The position numbers and the translations under genes were made by a program. The notes below the pieces were generated by a model that saw only the letters and a program-made list of their open reading frames with translations, was not told where the DNA came from and searched no databases. Shown piece by piece: positions 1-6,907 of a DNA stretch of 15,144 nucleotides (its first letter is position 1; the number at the start of each line of letters is the position of its first letter). This DNA is from Kiritimatiellales bacterium (GTDB lineage: Bacteria > Verrucomicrobiota > Kiritimatiellia > Kiritimatiellales > Pontiellaceae). Where the stretch lies: the NCBI GenBank assembly GCA_021734595.1, contig JAIPIO010000065.1:1-15144 (forward strand), written 5' to 3'.

Positions 1-479
1 ACCAGACGACGTTTGCCTTCCTCGATGATATTCTCGATTATGGCGATGCCGGGGTTTCGCCGACGGTGTTTTCGCATTCGGTCCATAACGCGGCGGTCTC
101 CTATATCTCCCGACTGCTGGAAATCAAGGGGCCGACTTGGACGGTGACGCAGTTCCGCAATCCGTTCGAGGAGGCCGTGCAGTTGGCGCAGGCGTGGTTG
201 AACGAAGACCGGTGCGATTATGTGCTGCTGGGTGCCGCCGATGAGTGCGGGCCGGTGATGGAATACATCTGCCGCGAGAAATTGCCGATTGCCACGGATG
301 GCAGGATCGGGCCGGACGCCTATGTTCCGGGCGAAGGTGCCGCCTTTTTCCTTGTGGGCAATGAAGGTGGGGGAGAGGAATTTAAGTTGCCGGAGAAAAG
401 CTTTGCACCGCTTTTCGGCAACCTGCTGACGGGGCGCGCACTGGATTGCGCTGCATCAGCAATCTTAGGGAATGGGTGA
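1..479 (+). CDS. Beta-ketoacyl synthase-like chain length factor, 3' part
   Basis: The gene enters from outside the window; its frame runs from base 3. The visible 158 codons match the thiolase-fold ketoacyl-synthase family, specifically the short 'chain length factor' type (PF13723-like) found in aryl polyene and resorcinol lipid clusters. The segment SPTVFSHSVHNAAVSYIS is typical of that type, followed by a GAADE strand-turn and a PGEGAAFFL segment near the C-terminus. Where a condensing ketosynthase carries its nucleophilic Cys, I see GPTWTVTQFRNPF with no Cys. This fits a non-catalytic partner that would pair with a true ketosynthase to set chain length; that partner should lie upstream, outside the window. 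The stop is 4 bases before the acyl carrier protein gene, so the two are almost certainly cotranscribed. The family assignment is fairly secure; the product made is unknown. Confidence 0.75.
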   Translation, partial: QTTFAFLDDILDYGDAGVSPTVFSHSVHNAAVSYISRLLEIKGPTWTVTQFRNPFEEAVQLAQAWLNEDRCDYVLLGAADECGPVMEYICREKLPIATDGRIGPDAYVPGEGAAFFLVGNEGGGEEFKLPEKSFAPLFGNLLTGRALDCAASAILGNG

Positions 480-483
480 TTGA

Positions 484-726
484 ATGAATATAGAAGAGAT
501 AGAAAACAGACTGATCGGCCATCTGGCCGCGATTCTTTCCGTACAAGCCGATGAAATCGCGCCTGATGCGTCATTGGAGGCGCTGGGAGTGGCGTCCATG
601 GCGCTGGTTGAAATGTTCGTCTTCATCGAGAAGGAATTCGGGCTGGAGCTGATGTCGGCCGGGCTGGAACGCGAAGACCTCGCCACCGTTCATTCGCTTG
701 CGCAGGCGGTTGCCAGAAATATCTAA
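484..726 (+). CDS. Acyl carrier protein
   Basis: This 80-residue protein has the size and four-helix pattern of an acyl carrier protein. The phosphopantetheine attachment serine is Ser38 in LEALGVASMALVEM. The usual Asp before the serine (DSL/DSM motif) is Ala37, a tolerated but less common variant. Acidic residues are abundant (MNIEEIENR, FIEKEFGLEL), as expected for a carrier. It starts 4 bases after the ketosynthase-like gene and ends one base before the GTG of the next gene, so translation of all three is probably coupled. It presumably carries the acyl or polyketide chain handled by its neighbours and needs a phosphopantetheinyl transferase, none of which is in the window. This is a dedicated cluster ACP and not the housekeeping AcpP, judging by context and the altered motif. 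Confidence 0.85.
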   Translation: MNIEEIENRLIGHLAAILSVQADEIAPDASLEALGVASMALVEMFVFIEKEFGLELMSAGLEREDLATVHSLAQAVARNI

Positions 727-727
727 C

Positions 728-2035
728 GTGAAAAACAAACGCTACCTGACGGGACTGGACTGGATTATCCAAGGGCTGAACAGCGCCACCGGACGAAAAA
801 CCGGTACCGGCAACTGTTCCCAGATTGTGCTGGAGCTAAACGGCACCATCAATGAGACAGCATTTCAAGATACGGCACAGCGGTTTGCGGCGGCTTTCCC
901 GGTTCTGAAAGGGCGTGTGTCCCGGGCGTGGACTTTGGAGCCTTACTGGAAGATTCCACGCCATTCGGAAGGATCTTTCATCAGAACCGAAGTGCATCGG
1001 ATGGTGGGCGATGCTTCGCCGGATCAGGTTTTCCAGACATTGGAAAAGCTGGTCAACACCCCGTTTCAGTCTAATCGTGAATATGTTGTCCTGCATCTGC
1101 TCCACCTGTCGGGCAACCGCTGTTGCGTTGCCCTGACCTTCGATCACCGCTTGCTGGATGCGCGCGGCGCCGAGCAGTTTCTACAGCTGTTTAGTCAGTT
1201 TGCTTCCGGTGCTATTACCCTGGAGGAAATCAAAGGGGCCTCGGTTTCCGAGCAGCCGAGCCTGTTGAACGGCTGGAAGGATAGATTTGAGAGCGGTCGC
1301 ACAGTAATGCGCTCCATGCGGGAATTCTCGGAATTTGAAGCCGCCCGGTTGGCACCGGAAGACGGGTGTGAAGCGAAAGGGACCTTTATCCTGCATCCAC
1401 TGAACAGGGAGCAGTCAACGGCATTTATCGAAAAGGCATACAAGGAGGCCGGTTACCTGATGTTTATGCCGTATACCCTGGGTGTGGCCACTGAGATTTT
1501 TGACCGGCTCTGCCAACGGAAGAACAAGCCGGGCGGTTACATTATTCCATGCACCATCGACCTGCGCGGAACGGACACCTCCCTGCGGAAAATGTTTTTC
1601 AACTACTGCTCCATGTTTTTCTTCAAAGTAGACCAGACGGAAGTATCTGATCGGAACGGGTTGGTGAAAAACCTGAAGCAGCAGTACTTTAACCAGACCA
1701 AGGCGGAGCTTCCGCAACACTTTCAGAATATGATGGTCCTGACGCGGATACTCCCGGTCCGGGTATTTGACTGGATGATGTGCCGTCACATGCGGCATTG
1801 CTTCGGTTCATTCAGTTTTGCTTCGGTGGGCGGCAGCCTGTTTGAGCAGGATAAATTCTGGGGTATCGAAATCGAAAACCTGTTCCACATGCCGCAGATC
1901 CCGCCGCAGACCGGCATCGGGTTCTTCTTCAATCAGTTCCACGGCCGCATCAACATCGGCATCTCCTTCCGCGAAGGACTCATTGACGCGACGGACAAAG
2001 CGGAAATACTAAACATGCTCGCCGAACTGCATTGA
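728..2035 (+). CDS. Condensation-domain-like acyltransferase
   Basis: A 435-residue protein of the BAHD/condensation-domain superfamily. The active-site motif HxxxD is visible as DHRLLDA (His140, Asp144), a relaxed form of the NRPS HHxxxDG motif with Asp in place of the first His and Ala in place of Gly. The N-terminal FPVLKGRV segment around residue 57 matches the 'hP.L+.R' stretch of such enzymes, and the C-terminal GIGFFFNQFHGRINIGISF resembles the closing strand region. The GTG at 728 is chosen because it lies one base after the ACP stop; a TTG at 698 would overlap the ACP by 29 bases. No clear Shine-Dalgarno is present, which also points to coupling. It probably transfers the ACP-bound acyl chain to an alcohol or amine; the acceptor is unknown. 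The fold call is fairly sure, the reaction is inferred. A TTCCA-N5-TGGAA palindrome lies in codons 102-106. Confidence 0.7.
   Translation: MKNKRYLTGLDWIIQGLNSATGRKTGTGNCSQIVLELNGTINETAFQDTAQRFAAAFPVLKGRVSRAWTLEPYWKIPRHSEGSFIRTEVHRMVGDASPDQVFQTLEKLVNTPFQSNREYVVLHLLHLSGNRCCVALTFDHRLLDARGAEQFLQLFSQFASGAITLEEIKGASVSEQPSLLNGWKDRFESGRTVMRSMREFSEFEAARLAPEDGCEAKGTFILHPLNREQSTAFIEKAYKEAGYLMFMPYTLGVATEIFDRLCQRKNKPGGYIIPCTIDLRGTDTSLRKMFFNYCSMFFFKVDQTEVSDRNGLVKNLKQQYFNQTKAELPQHFQNMMVLTRILPVRVFDWMMCRHMRHCFGSFSFASVGGSLFEQDKFWGIEIENLFHMPQIPPQTGIGFFFNQFHGRINIGISFREGLIDATDKAEILNMLAELH
1031..1045. repeat. TTCCA-N5-TGGAA palindrome, copy 1
   Basis: Exact copy with spacer gacat inside the acyltransferase gene. 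The arms extend to TTTTCCA and TGGAAAA. It is read as F-Q-T-L-E. This is the only copy upstream of 9352. Confidence 0.75.
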
Positions 2036-2060
2036 CCAGGCCCTTCAAACCAATGAGATT

Positions 2061-2084
2061 TTTCTCGGAATAGGCTCCGGGAAA
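2061..2084 (+). terminator. Possible weak terminator hairpin after the acyltransferase gene
   Basis: TTTCTCGG and CCGGGAAA can pair as an 8-bp stem with one G-U pair around an 8-nt loop, 26 bases after the acyltransferase stop. It is followed by a poor T stretch (gactttagagcatttt). The position suits transcription termination of the three-gene cluster, but the T tract is weak, so this is only suggestive. Confidence 0.3.
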
Positions 2085-2117
2085 GACTTTAGAGCATTTT
2101 AAATTAAACCGTAGCCG

Positions 2118-2156
2118 CAGTAAAAGGTATAAAAGTGTCAATCCTAACATTTAAAC
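2118..2156 (+). repeat. Left terminal inverted repeat of the insertion element
   Basis: It starts CAGTAAAA and contains GTCA-a-TCCTAACAT-t-TAAA. Its reverse complement matches the right end at 3220-3257 with one gap and a few substitutions. It contains the transposase stop codon (TAG on the minus strand, 2144-2146), so the last transposase codons are part of the repeat. Confidence 0.6.
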
Positions 2157-3146
2157 ATCCCCTTCAGCCGTGCCAGCTCTCCTGTCTTGGCAAGTTCCAC
2201 CTCCCGGAGATAGGCGGAGAGCCTAGCCGGGCTTCCCATGCATAGGGTTTGGGATATCCACTCGTTGCGCACCACGGTGCGCCGACGTACTATCCAGGCG
2301 AAAACCTGTTTTCGAAAATCTCCCTTCGGCAGCTCAGCGAGCTCCTTCCGTGACAATTCCAATTTTTCCAGCCCACCGTCAATCAGACTTTCCGCGGCCT
2401 GCAAATCGTGTCTCAAAACCTCTTCCCCGGAAAAGGAATCCCGCCGCTTGCCTGCGACAGCTTTGTCGATTTCTTTGAGCATTCTTTCGCGAAACGCATC
2501 GCCTCCAAAGCACCACCCCCGCCTGATCTTTGCCCATTGGCCATCGACCTCCCATGGCGTTTCACTGCCGGCCATTTCCTCGATCCGTTTTTTACATGTG
2601 CTGCTGGTAACGTATCCGCCCCGAGCGGTCATCCATCAATCCCAGCCGTCCAAGCGAACGCTCAACGCTCAGCCAGTCCGGCCGCCGCGAAGGACGCATG
2701 TACAGGGGGTAACTGCTCCACCGGTACTCCGCCAGCTTTCCGTTCTCCAGATCGAAGCATTTTGTCCGGGCCGGATTCAGGTGGATATAATCGCAGACCG
2801 TCCCGAAATAACCGCCCTCGCCATCAACCAGCAGCGCCTTGTAGCGTCCTTGGAAAAGATGCCCCCATTGCTTATGGCGGCCATTGAAGCGTTTCGTATA
2901 GGTTCCCTGCAGCCACCTCATGCCGTCCACCAGATTCGGCTCCGGCGTTTCCAGCAACAGGTGGTAGTGGTTGCCCATCAGGACAAAGGCGTGCATCCGC
3001 CACCCCGTGCGCCCGCACACCTCATCCAACGCATCAATGAAAACCTCGCAGTCCTTGCCATCAAGAAACACCGCCTCCTGCCGGTTTCCCCGGCTCGTGA
3101 CATGATAGACCGCTCCGCCAAACTCGATTCTGGGACTTCTTCCCAT
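2144..3146 (-). pseudogene. Y1 (HUH) transposase of RAYT type, frameshifted
   Basis: Two minus-strand frames make one recognisable protein. The first (3146 to 2592, 184 aa) has the REP-associated tyrosine transposase hallmarks: GGAVYHVTSRGNR near the N-terminus, the HUH motif MGNHYHLLLET (His60, His62), GHLFQGRYKALLVD and the putative nucleophile Tyr120 in DYIHLNPAR. It stops at TAA (2594-2592). The second frame continues at once with KKRIEEM and carries the family's C-terminal part (IRRGWCFGGDAFRERML, LPKGDFRK, an RRRTVVR helix-turn-helix-like region) to 2144. Skipping the single T at 2594, just before an A6 run, gives one 333-aa protein. The ATG at 3146 is preferred over a TTG at 3164 because AAGGA lies 5 bases upstream of it. 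Both halves look otherwise intact, so the mutation is recent or the shift is programmed. The HUH part alone might still nick DNA. Confidence 0.75.
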
Positions 3147-3189
3147 TCGTTCCTTCTCCGCCAATCCTTTAAACGCAACAAGCAGAATG

Positions 3190-3233
3190 TTTATATGTTA
3201 GGACACTTATTATGACACATTTTATATGTTAGG
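3190..3233. repeat. Paired TTTATATGTTAGG direct repeats upstream of the transposase
   Basis: TTTATATGTTAGG occurs at 3190-3202 and 3221-3233, 31 bases apart, with GACAC words between and after them. The outer copy is part of the right terminal repeat. Together they could be transposase binding sites or its promoter region. Confidence 0.55.
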
Positions 3234-3257
3234 AATGACGCATTTTACTTTTTACTG
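3220..3257 (-). repeat. Right terminal inverted repeat of the insertion element
   Basis: Read on the minus strand it runs CAGTAAAA, then AGTAAAATGC, then GTCATTCCTAACATATAAAA, matching the left end in 32 of 39 aligned columns. It marks the outer boundary on the transposase-start side. Confidence 0.6.
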
Positions 3258-3630
3258 ACACTTTTTCGGGCACTTTTTCCGGAATGTGGATGCGGCACAA
3301 AACGGGGGTGGTTGCCTCCGTCGCCACCTCCGAGATCCAGATGGGTGACTGAATAACCACGTGACGAAGACCCGGATTGCAACGAGACGTTCTGTGATGG
3401 AGAGACGGTGAACCGATCAACAAAAAGAAAATGATCAGTCCGTTGAGAAACTGCTACGGAAGGGGTTTTTGTGTTTGACCGGAACCTCTAATGGGTGACA
3501 CTTTTCCCCTTTTTCCGGCAATATGAATTCTCTTTTTCCGCCTTCGTCGACCGTCTGCGCTAGCCTGTGCCGTAACGGCGCTGTCCGGTATGTGAAATCA
3601 GGAGATTGGGTTTCCCCACATGGACCTTGC
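3258..3630. other. Gene-free stretch with short repeats
   Basis: No convincing gene is visible. Two similar pyrimidine-rich words lie in the same orientation: GACACTTTTTCGGG followed by CACTTTTTCCGG (3257-3282), and GACACTTTTCCCCTTTTTCCGG-like sequence at 3497-3518. They may be remnants of element ends or of an older insertion. Short minus-strand reading frames here resemble no family I know. The stretch is also the 3' flank of the minus-strand sulfatase; the GCCG-tta-CGGC hairpin there is too short to call a terminator. Confidence 0.4.
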
Positions 3631-5022
3631 CTATCTCTTTTCGACCCAGTGTTCGGGCGGTAGTGTTGCATTGATTGCATCGAATTCTTCCTGAAGCTGC
3701 TGCCGGATTTCAGGATACTCGTTCGACAAATCTTTTGTTTCACCGATATCTTCTGCGAGGTTAAACAGCCCGAGTTGTCCGGGCCCGTCGGCGAATCCGC
3801 CGCGTTGTCGCCGAGGTGCTTGGTAAATGAGTTTCCAGTCGCCGCGCCGGATTTCCCACCATGTACGGTGTTGCCAGGGCGGGAACGGAAAGCGGCAGAA
3901 CAGGGCGCGTTGCGGTAGCTGCTTGGAATCGATCAGTAAAGGCAAAAGATTTTCTCCTTCCAGTTCATCGGGAGGAACCGTACCGGCCGCCGATAACGAT
4001 GTGGGAAGCAGATCGAGCGAGGAAACCGGCGTGTCCAGCACCTGTTCCGCCGGAATTACCCCTTTCCACTGCACGGCGTAGGGCACGCGGATGCCGCCTT
4101 CGAGCACATGGCCTTTCATCCCGCTCAGCGGCTTGTTGCAGGAACCATTTTTATAGATCGGCCCACCGTTGTCACTAAGGAAAAAGATCAGCGTATTCTC
4201 TTCGACGCCCTTTGCTTTCAGTGCATCGAGTACTCTGCCGATCGTATCGTCCAGACAGGAAACCATTGCGGCATATATCTGGCGTGGGTGTTCAATCTTC
4301 TTGCCTCGGTTGGTAATTGGCTCATCATCGGGTTTGGCCAGGTGTTCAAAGCGTTTTAGATATTCCTCCGGTGCCTCCATCGGTTCGTGGGGCGCGTTGA
4401 ATGAGAGATACAGGAAAAAAGGCTTGTCTGGTTTCTCTCCAATAAACCGGACAGCGGCATCGCCGAACACATTGGTTAGGTAACGGGTCACGGTCTGGGG
4501 AGTCCGGTTTTCCAGAATGCCCGGGATCGTTTTCTTGTTCGGTTTCGGATGGTAAAAACTGGCACCGGGAAGAAACCCATAAAACCAATCAAAGCCGCGA
4601 TCAAGCGGATGACAGCCCGGCATGGCGCCCTGATGCCACTTGCCAACCGCGCCGGTGCGGTAACCGGCATCATGCATGTAATCGCCGAACATCCGGATGT
4701 TTTGCGGAATCCCCTTTTCGTCAATAATTCCATTTTCCTCGCGGCCGAACCGGTTTTGAGGCCTGCCGGACAGCAGGCCGGCGCGTGAGGGTGCGCACTG
4801 CGGCGCGGTTACGTATCCGGCGGAAAATTTTGCGCCGTTGGCGGCGATTGAATCAATGTGCGGCGTTGGGATATCCTTACAACCGTTAAACCCGACATCG
4901 CTGTAGCCCATATCATCGGCAAGGATCACCAGCACATTCGGCTTTCCGAAGGCCGCTTCCGATTTAAACGATAAGAGAGCAAGCGAACACAAATAAAAAG
5001 CGATTGATGTCTTCATCTTCAT
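3631..5022 (-). CDS. Secreted family S1 sulfatase (CAPSR type)
   Basis: A full-length 463-residue arylsulfatase-family hydrolase that would remove sulfate esters, probably from polysaccharide fragments. A signal peptide is clear (MKMKTSIAFYLCSLALLSFKSEA), placing it in the periplasm or outside. Mature sequence opens with KPNVLVILADDMGYSD, where Asp36-Asp37 bind the metal. The formylglycine motif is CAPSRAGLLSGR with Cys76 as the residue to be oxidised. VGKWH (Lys128, His130), NAPHEP (His212) and LSDNGGP (Asp284, Asn285) complete the active site. It needs a formylglycine-generating enzyme, not in the window. The ATG at 5022 is chosen for the full signal peptide; an ATG at 5016 is possible. It lies 121 bases downstream of the tiny DUF2007-like frame and may share its transcript. 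The substrate and S1 subfamily cannot be told from sequence by eye. Confidence 0.92.
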   Translation of the reverse strand: MKMKTSIAFYLCSLALLSFKSEAAFGKPNVLVILADDMGYSDVGFNGCKDIPTPHIDSIAANGAKFSAGYVTAPQCAPSRAGLLSGRPQNRFGREENGIIDEKGIPQNIRMFGDYMHDAGYRTGAVGKWHQGAMPGCHPLDRGFDWFYGFLPGASFYHPKPNKKTIPGILENRTPQTVTRYLTNVFGDAAVRFIGEKPDKPFFLYLSFNAPHEPMEAPEEYLKRFEHLAKPDDEPITNRGKKIEHPRQIYAAMVSCLDDTIGRVLDALKAKGVEENTLIFFLSDNGGPIYKNGSCNKPLSGMKGHVLEGGIRVPYAVQWKGVIPAEQVLDTPVSSLDLLPTSLSAAGTVPPDELEGENLLPLLIDSKQLPQRALFCRFPFPPWQHRTWWEIRRGDWKLIYQAPRRQRGGFADGPGQLGLFNLAEDIGETKDLSNEYPEIRQQLQEEFDAINATLPPEHWVEKR

Positions 5023-5143
5023 TTTGCAGTTTCCCGTTCGATTTGTAACGCAACCTTATTGGTGTCCCGATATCAGCTTCTCCCCAGCGACACTGCCCAA
5101 GGCAAGTCCGGCACACGCTCGCGACCTCCACGTGCCCCCATCC

Positions 5144-5287
5144 CTAAATGCCCTGGAAAAGTCCGTCGTAGGCGGAGTCGTGATAGGTCTTGATCACATG
5201 GGGAATGCCGGAATCCATGAGCATGGACTCCAAGACTTGCGCTTCAATCGCGCTGCGCAGCATTGCGATCTTCCTGAACCCACTCAT
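5144..5287 (-). CDS. Tiny DUF2007-like protein, possibly truncated by a stop codon
   Basis: A 47-codon frame whose ATG overlaps the TGA of the upstream vWA-like gene (ATGA), a classic coupling arrangement that supports real translation. The protein contains LRSAIEAQVLESML, then SGIPHVIKTYHDSAYDGLFQ, which resembles small DUF2007-type 'putative signal transducing' proteins (about 70 aa: an AEAQ/L helix, an IP turn and a GLFQ-GWG strand). A TAG follows FQGI, yet the same frame continues GWGHVEVAS, which looks like the next piece of the same domain. The gene is therefore probably cut short by a nonsense mutation, unless the short form is the true product. After GWGHVEVAS the similarity is lost. 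The family assignment rests on pattern memory and is moderate; no function is known. Confidence 0.5.
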   Translation of the reverse strand: MSGFRKIAMLRSAIEAQVLESMLMDSGIPHVIKTYHDSAYDGLFQGI

Positions 5288-6570
5288 CTTGCGGTTCTTC
5301 TGTACTCGTTATAAAGTTCCCGTTCGTCTTGGGTCATGAAATCCTTGATGTCCTCGATGACCGACCCGTCGCTCTTGAACGTTCGCCAGATTTTGCCGAA
5401 CTGATCGTTCAGCACCTTGTAGGCCGTGTCGGGATCCTTGCCCGCCTTGGCCAGCACCACGACATTGATGGTGGGCCATTTCTTCTTGTTCATGCCGTAG
5501 GTGCGCAGACACATTGCTTCCAGCGCATCGGCCATCTTTGCGGGCTGATACTCCGTTAGGTTTCCCTCTTCCTTGGTTCCGGTTCGCCATCCGTCGATAT
5601 AGTTGGTGGTCAGAACAAAGATCGTATCGGCCTTCTGCTCGAGAATGGCCCAGGACACACCGCGCCCCCAGTGCATGATCCCGTTCGGGGCGGTGGGCGC
5701 ATACTCTTTCTCCTTTTCGGGGGGGACGACATAGGGATAGGCCCATTTGATGGAATAAAAGGGCAGGTTGTCTACACGCGTTGGCCAGTTTTTTTTCGCA
5801 CGGTCGATTCTCGATTCCGCGTTTTTCCAAACAAAGTTGTGGTCGTAGTCGCCCTCCAACGGATTGACCGACTCCATCCAGTCCATGACCATCTTTTTGT
5901 TTTCCCGTGTAGCCAGCATCAACTGGGGGTGGATCGCATCGGTATCGCCGGCCCAATAGCAGGCCACATTGAACAGGGTGTGTCCCGGTAGGCTGTTGAC
6001 GATATCCGCCAACCGGTTGCGAATGGCTAGGCCGGTCATGCGGGAAAAAGGCGTGCCTTTGGGTTCATCGTCAGGTTTATCCTCACCCCCGCCGCCGTCA
6101 TTGATCGTGGCCGGCCCGAAGTGGACCACGAAAACAATCTTTTCCCCTTTGGCCTTGGCACCGAAAAAATTGACCTTGGGCATCGCAAAACCCAAGCCGC
6201 TTACATCCCCGAGGCCAATGTTGTATTGCTGGCGTTGATAGCCCTGGCCTAAGTTGATTTGGGGGAGCGCTCCCAGTGAAAAATTGGATGGCACCACGGC
6301 AGTCATGCGGCTCTTAATCTGGGGACGGCGGCTTTTCTTCTGCATGTTCTTCACGCTCACCGGCATCTGCAGTTTGCGACGCTCAAGTTTCGGCCGGTCG
6401 ATCTCTTCGCCGGCAAACTCGGCCGGGGGTTTGGTCAGCCACCGCACCGCCACAATCGAACCGGCGCTGATCAGCAGCAGCACATGAATGACAATGCTGA
6501 CCAGGGCGGCCTCCGTGCTACAGAGCCTCGCCTTGCGCTTCAAAAACTTCTTGGGATCTTTTTTTTCCAT
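5284..6570 (-). CDS. Membrane-anchored vWA-like protein with degenerate metal site
   Basis: A 428-residue protein with a basic N-terminus, one membrane segment (about residues 21-43, AALVSIVIHVLLLISAGSIV) and a basic, proline-bearing linker (KLERRKLQMPVSVKNMQKK and on) reminiscent of TonB/TolA-like anchors. From about residue 140 it has a von Willebrand A-like pattern: GEKIVFVVHFGPATI where a DxSxS metal site is expected, then LADIVNSLPGHTLFNVACYW and a MLATRENKKMVMDWMESVNP segment. Similar proteins in PVC genomes usually read FVxDxSGSM, so the metal site appears lost here. A Gly/Asp-rich insert (NDGGGGEDKPDDEPKG) follows the first strand. The ATG at 6570 is chosen over a TTG at 6645 because AGGTG lies 5 bases upstream. 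It heads a likely minus-strand unit with the tiny DUF2007-like frame. The role is unknown; a structural or binding function outside the inner membrane is plausible. Confidence 0.6.
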   Translation of the reverse strand: MEKKDPKKFLKRKARLCSTEAALVSIVIHVLLLISAGSIVAVRWLTKPPAEFAGEEIDRPKLERRKLQMPVSVKNMQKKSRRPQIKSRMTAVVPSNFSLGALPQINLGQGYQRQQYNIGLGDVSGLGFAMPKVNFFGAKAKGEKIVFVVHFGPATINDGGGGEDKPDDEPKGTPFSRMTGLAIRNRLADIVNSLPGHTLFNVACYWAGDTDAIHPQLMLATRENKKMVMDWMESVNPLEGDYDHNFVWKNAESRIDRAKKNWPTRVDNLPFYSIKWAYPYVVPPEKEKEYAPTAPNGIMHWGRGVSWAILEQKADTIFVLTTNYIDGWRTGTKEEGNLTEYQPAKMADALEAMCLRTYGMNKKKWPTINVVVLAKAGKDPDTAYKVLNDQFGKIWRTFKSDGSVIEDIKDFMTQDERELYNEYRRTAR

Positions 6571-6907
6571 GGCCGCACCTGACTGTCCCTCATTAAAATA
6601 TGCAGAGGGCAGCACGCAGAATAAAACCAGTAACCGTATATACAATCATCATATTACCGAACACCGTTATCACATCGGATATGCCGCTACACGTTCAACA
6701 TAGTACTGCCATTACGTATTTTATCAAGAATTATAACCAGGTTGCCGCACATGATAGCGACGCTGTACACATATGATTATGGCGCAATTGTGCTATACAT
6801 TGTCGCAATAATGAAGGCGCGGGATAGTTTGTTTCTGTAACTTGTCCCTTGATGAATTAAAAAAAGGAACTGCTATGCGATCTTTTGGTGCTGGAACGGA
6901 GGCGCGG
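6571..6907. promoter_or_regulatory. Divergent intergenic region with an inverted repeat
   Basis: This AT-richer region separates the minus-strand vWA-like gene from the plus-strand sulfatase and must hold both promoters. An imperfect inverted repeat lies at 6776-6788 and 6799-6812 (ATTAT-g-GCG-CAAT against ATTAT-t-GCG-a-CAAT when folded) with a 10-nt loop, and could be an operator. I could not pick a convincing sigma-70 promoter. Two candidate sulfatase starts lie near the right edge: 6875 and 6908. Confidence 0.4.

Larger units (their letters stand above)
2118..3257 (-). mobile_element. RAYT/Y1-transposase insertion element with terminal inverted repeats
   Basis: An element of about 1,140 bp bounded by imperfect inverted repeats (2118-2156 and 3220-3257, 32 of 39 aligned columns identical, both beginning CAGTAAAA at the outer edge). 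It encloses one transposase-like gene on the minus strand, which is split by a frameshift. No target duplication was recognised at the outer edges, as expected for HUH enzymes. It lies 82 bases after the acyltransferase stop, between the lipid-type cluster and the sulfatase region. The exact ends are inferred from where the repeat match stops; comparison with an empty site or a second copy would fix them. Confidence 0.6.

Noticed and set aside
2238..3215. A 325-codon plus-strand frame across the insertion element
   Set aside because: Antisense to the transposase, whose HUH motif and family segments are unmistakable.
3229..3423. A 64-codon minus-strand frame with KVPEKVSVKSK at its end
   Set aside because: The repetitive Lys/Val segment comes from the CACTTTTTC DNA repeats and overlaps the element end; no ribosome site or family match.
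5024..5314. A 96-codon plus-strand frame between the sulfatase and the vWA-like gene
   Set aside because: It is antisense to the ATGA-coupled DUF2007-like frame and has no motif or ribosome site.
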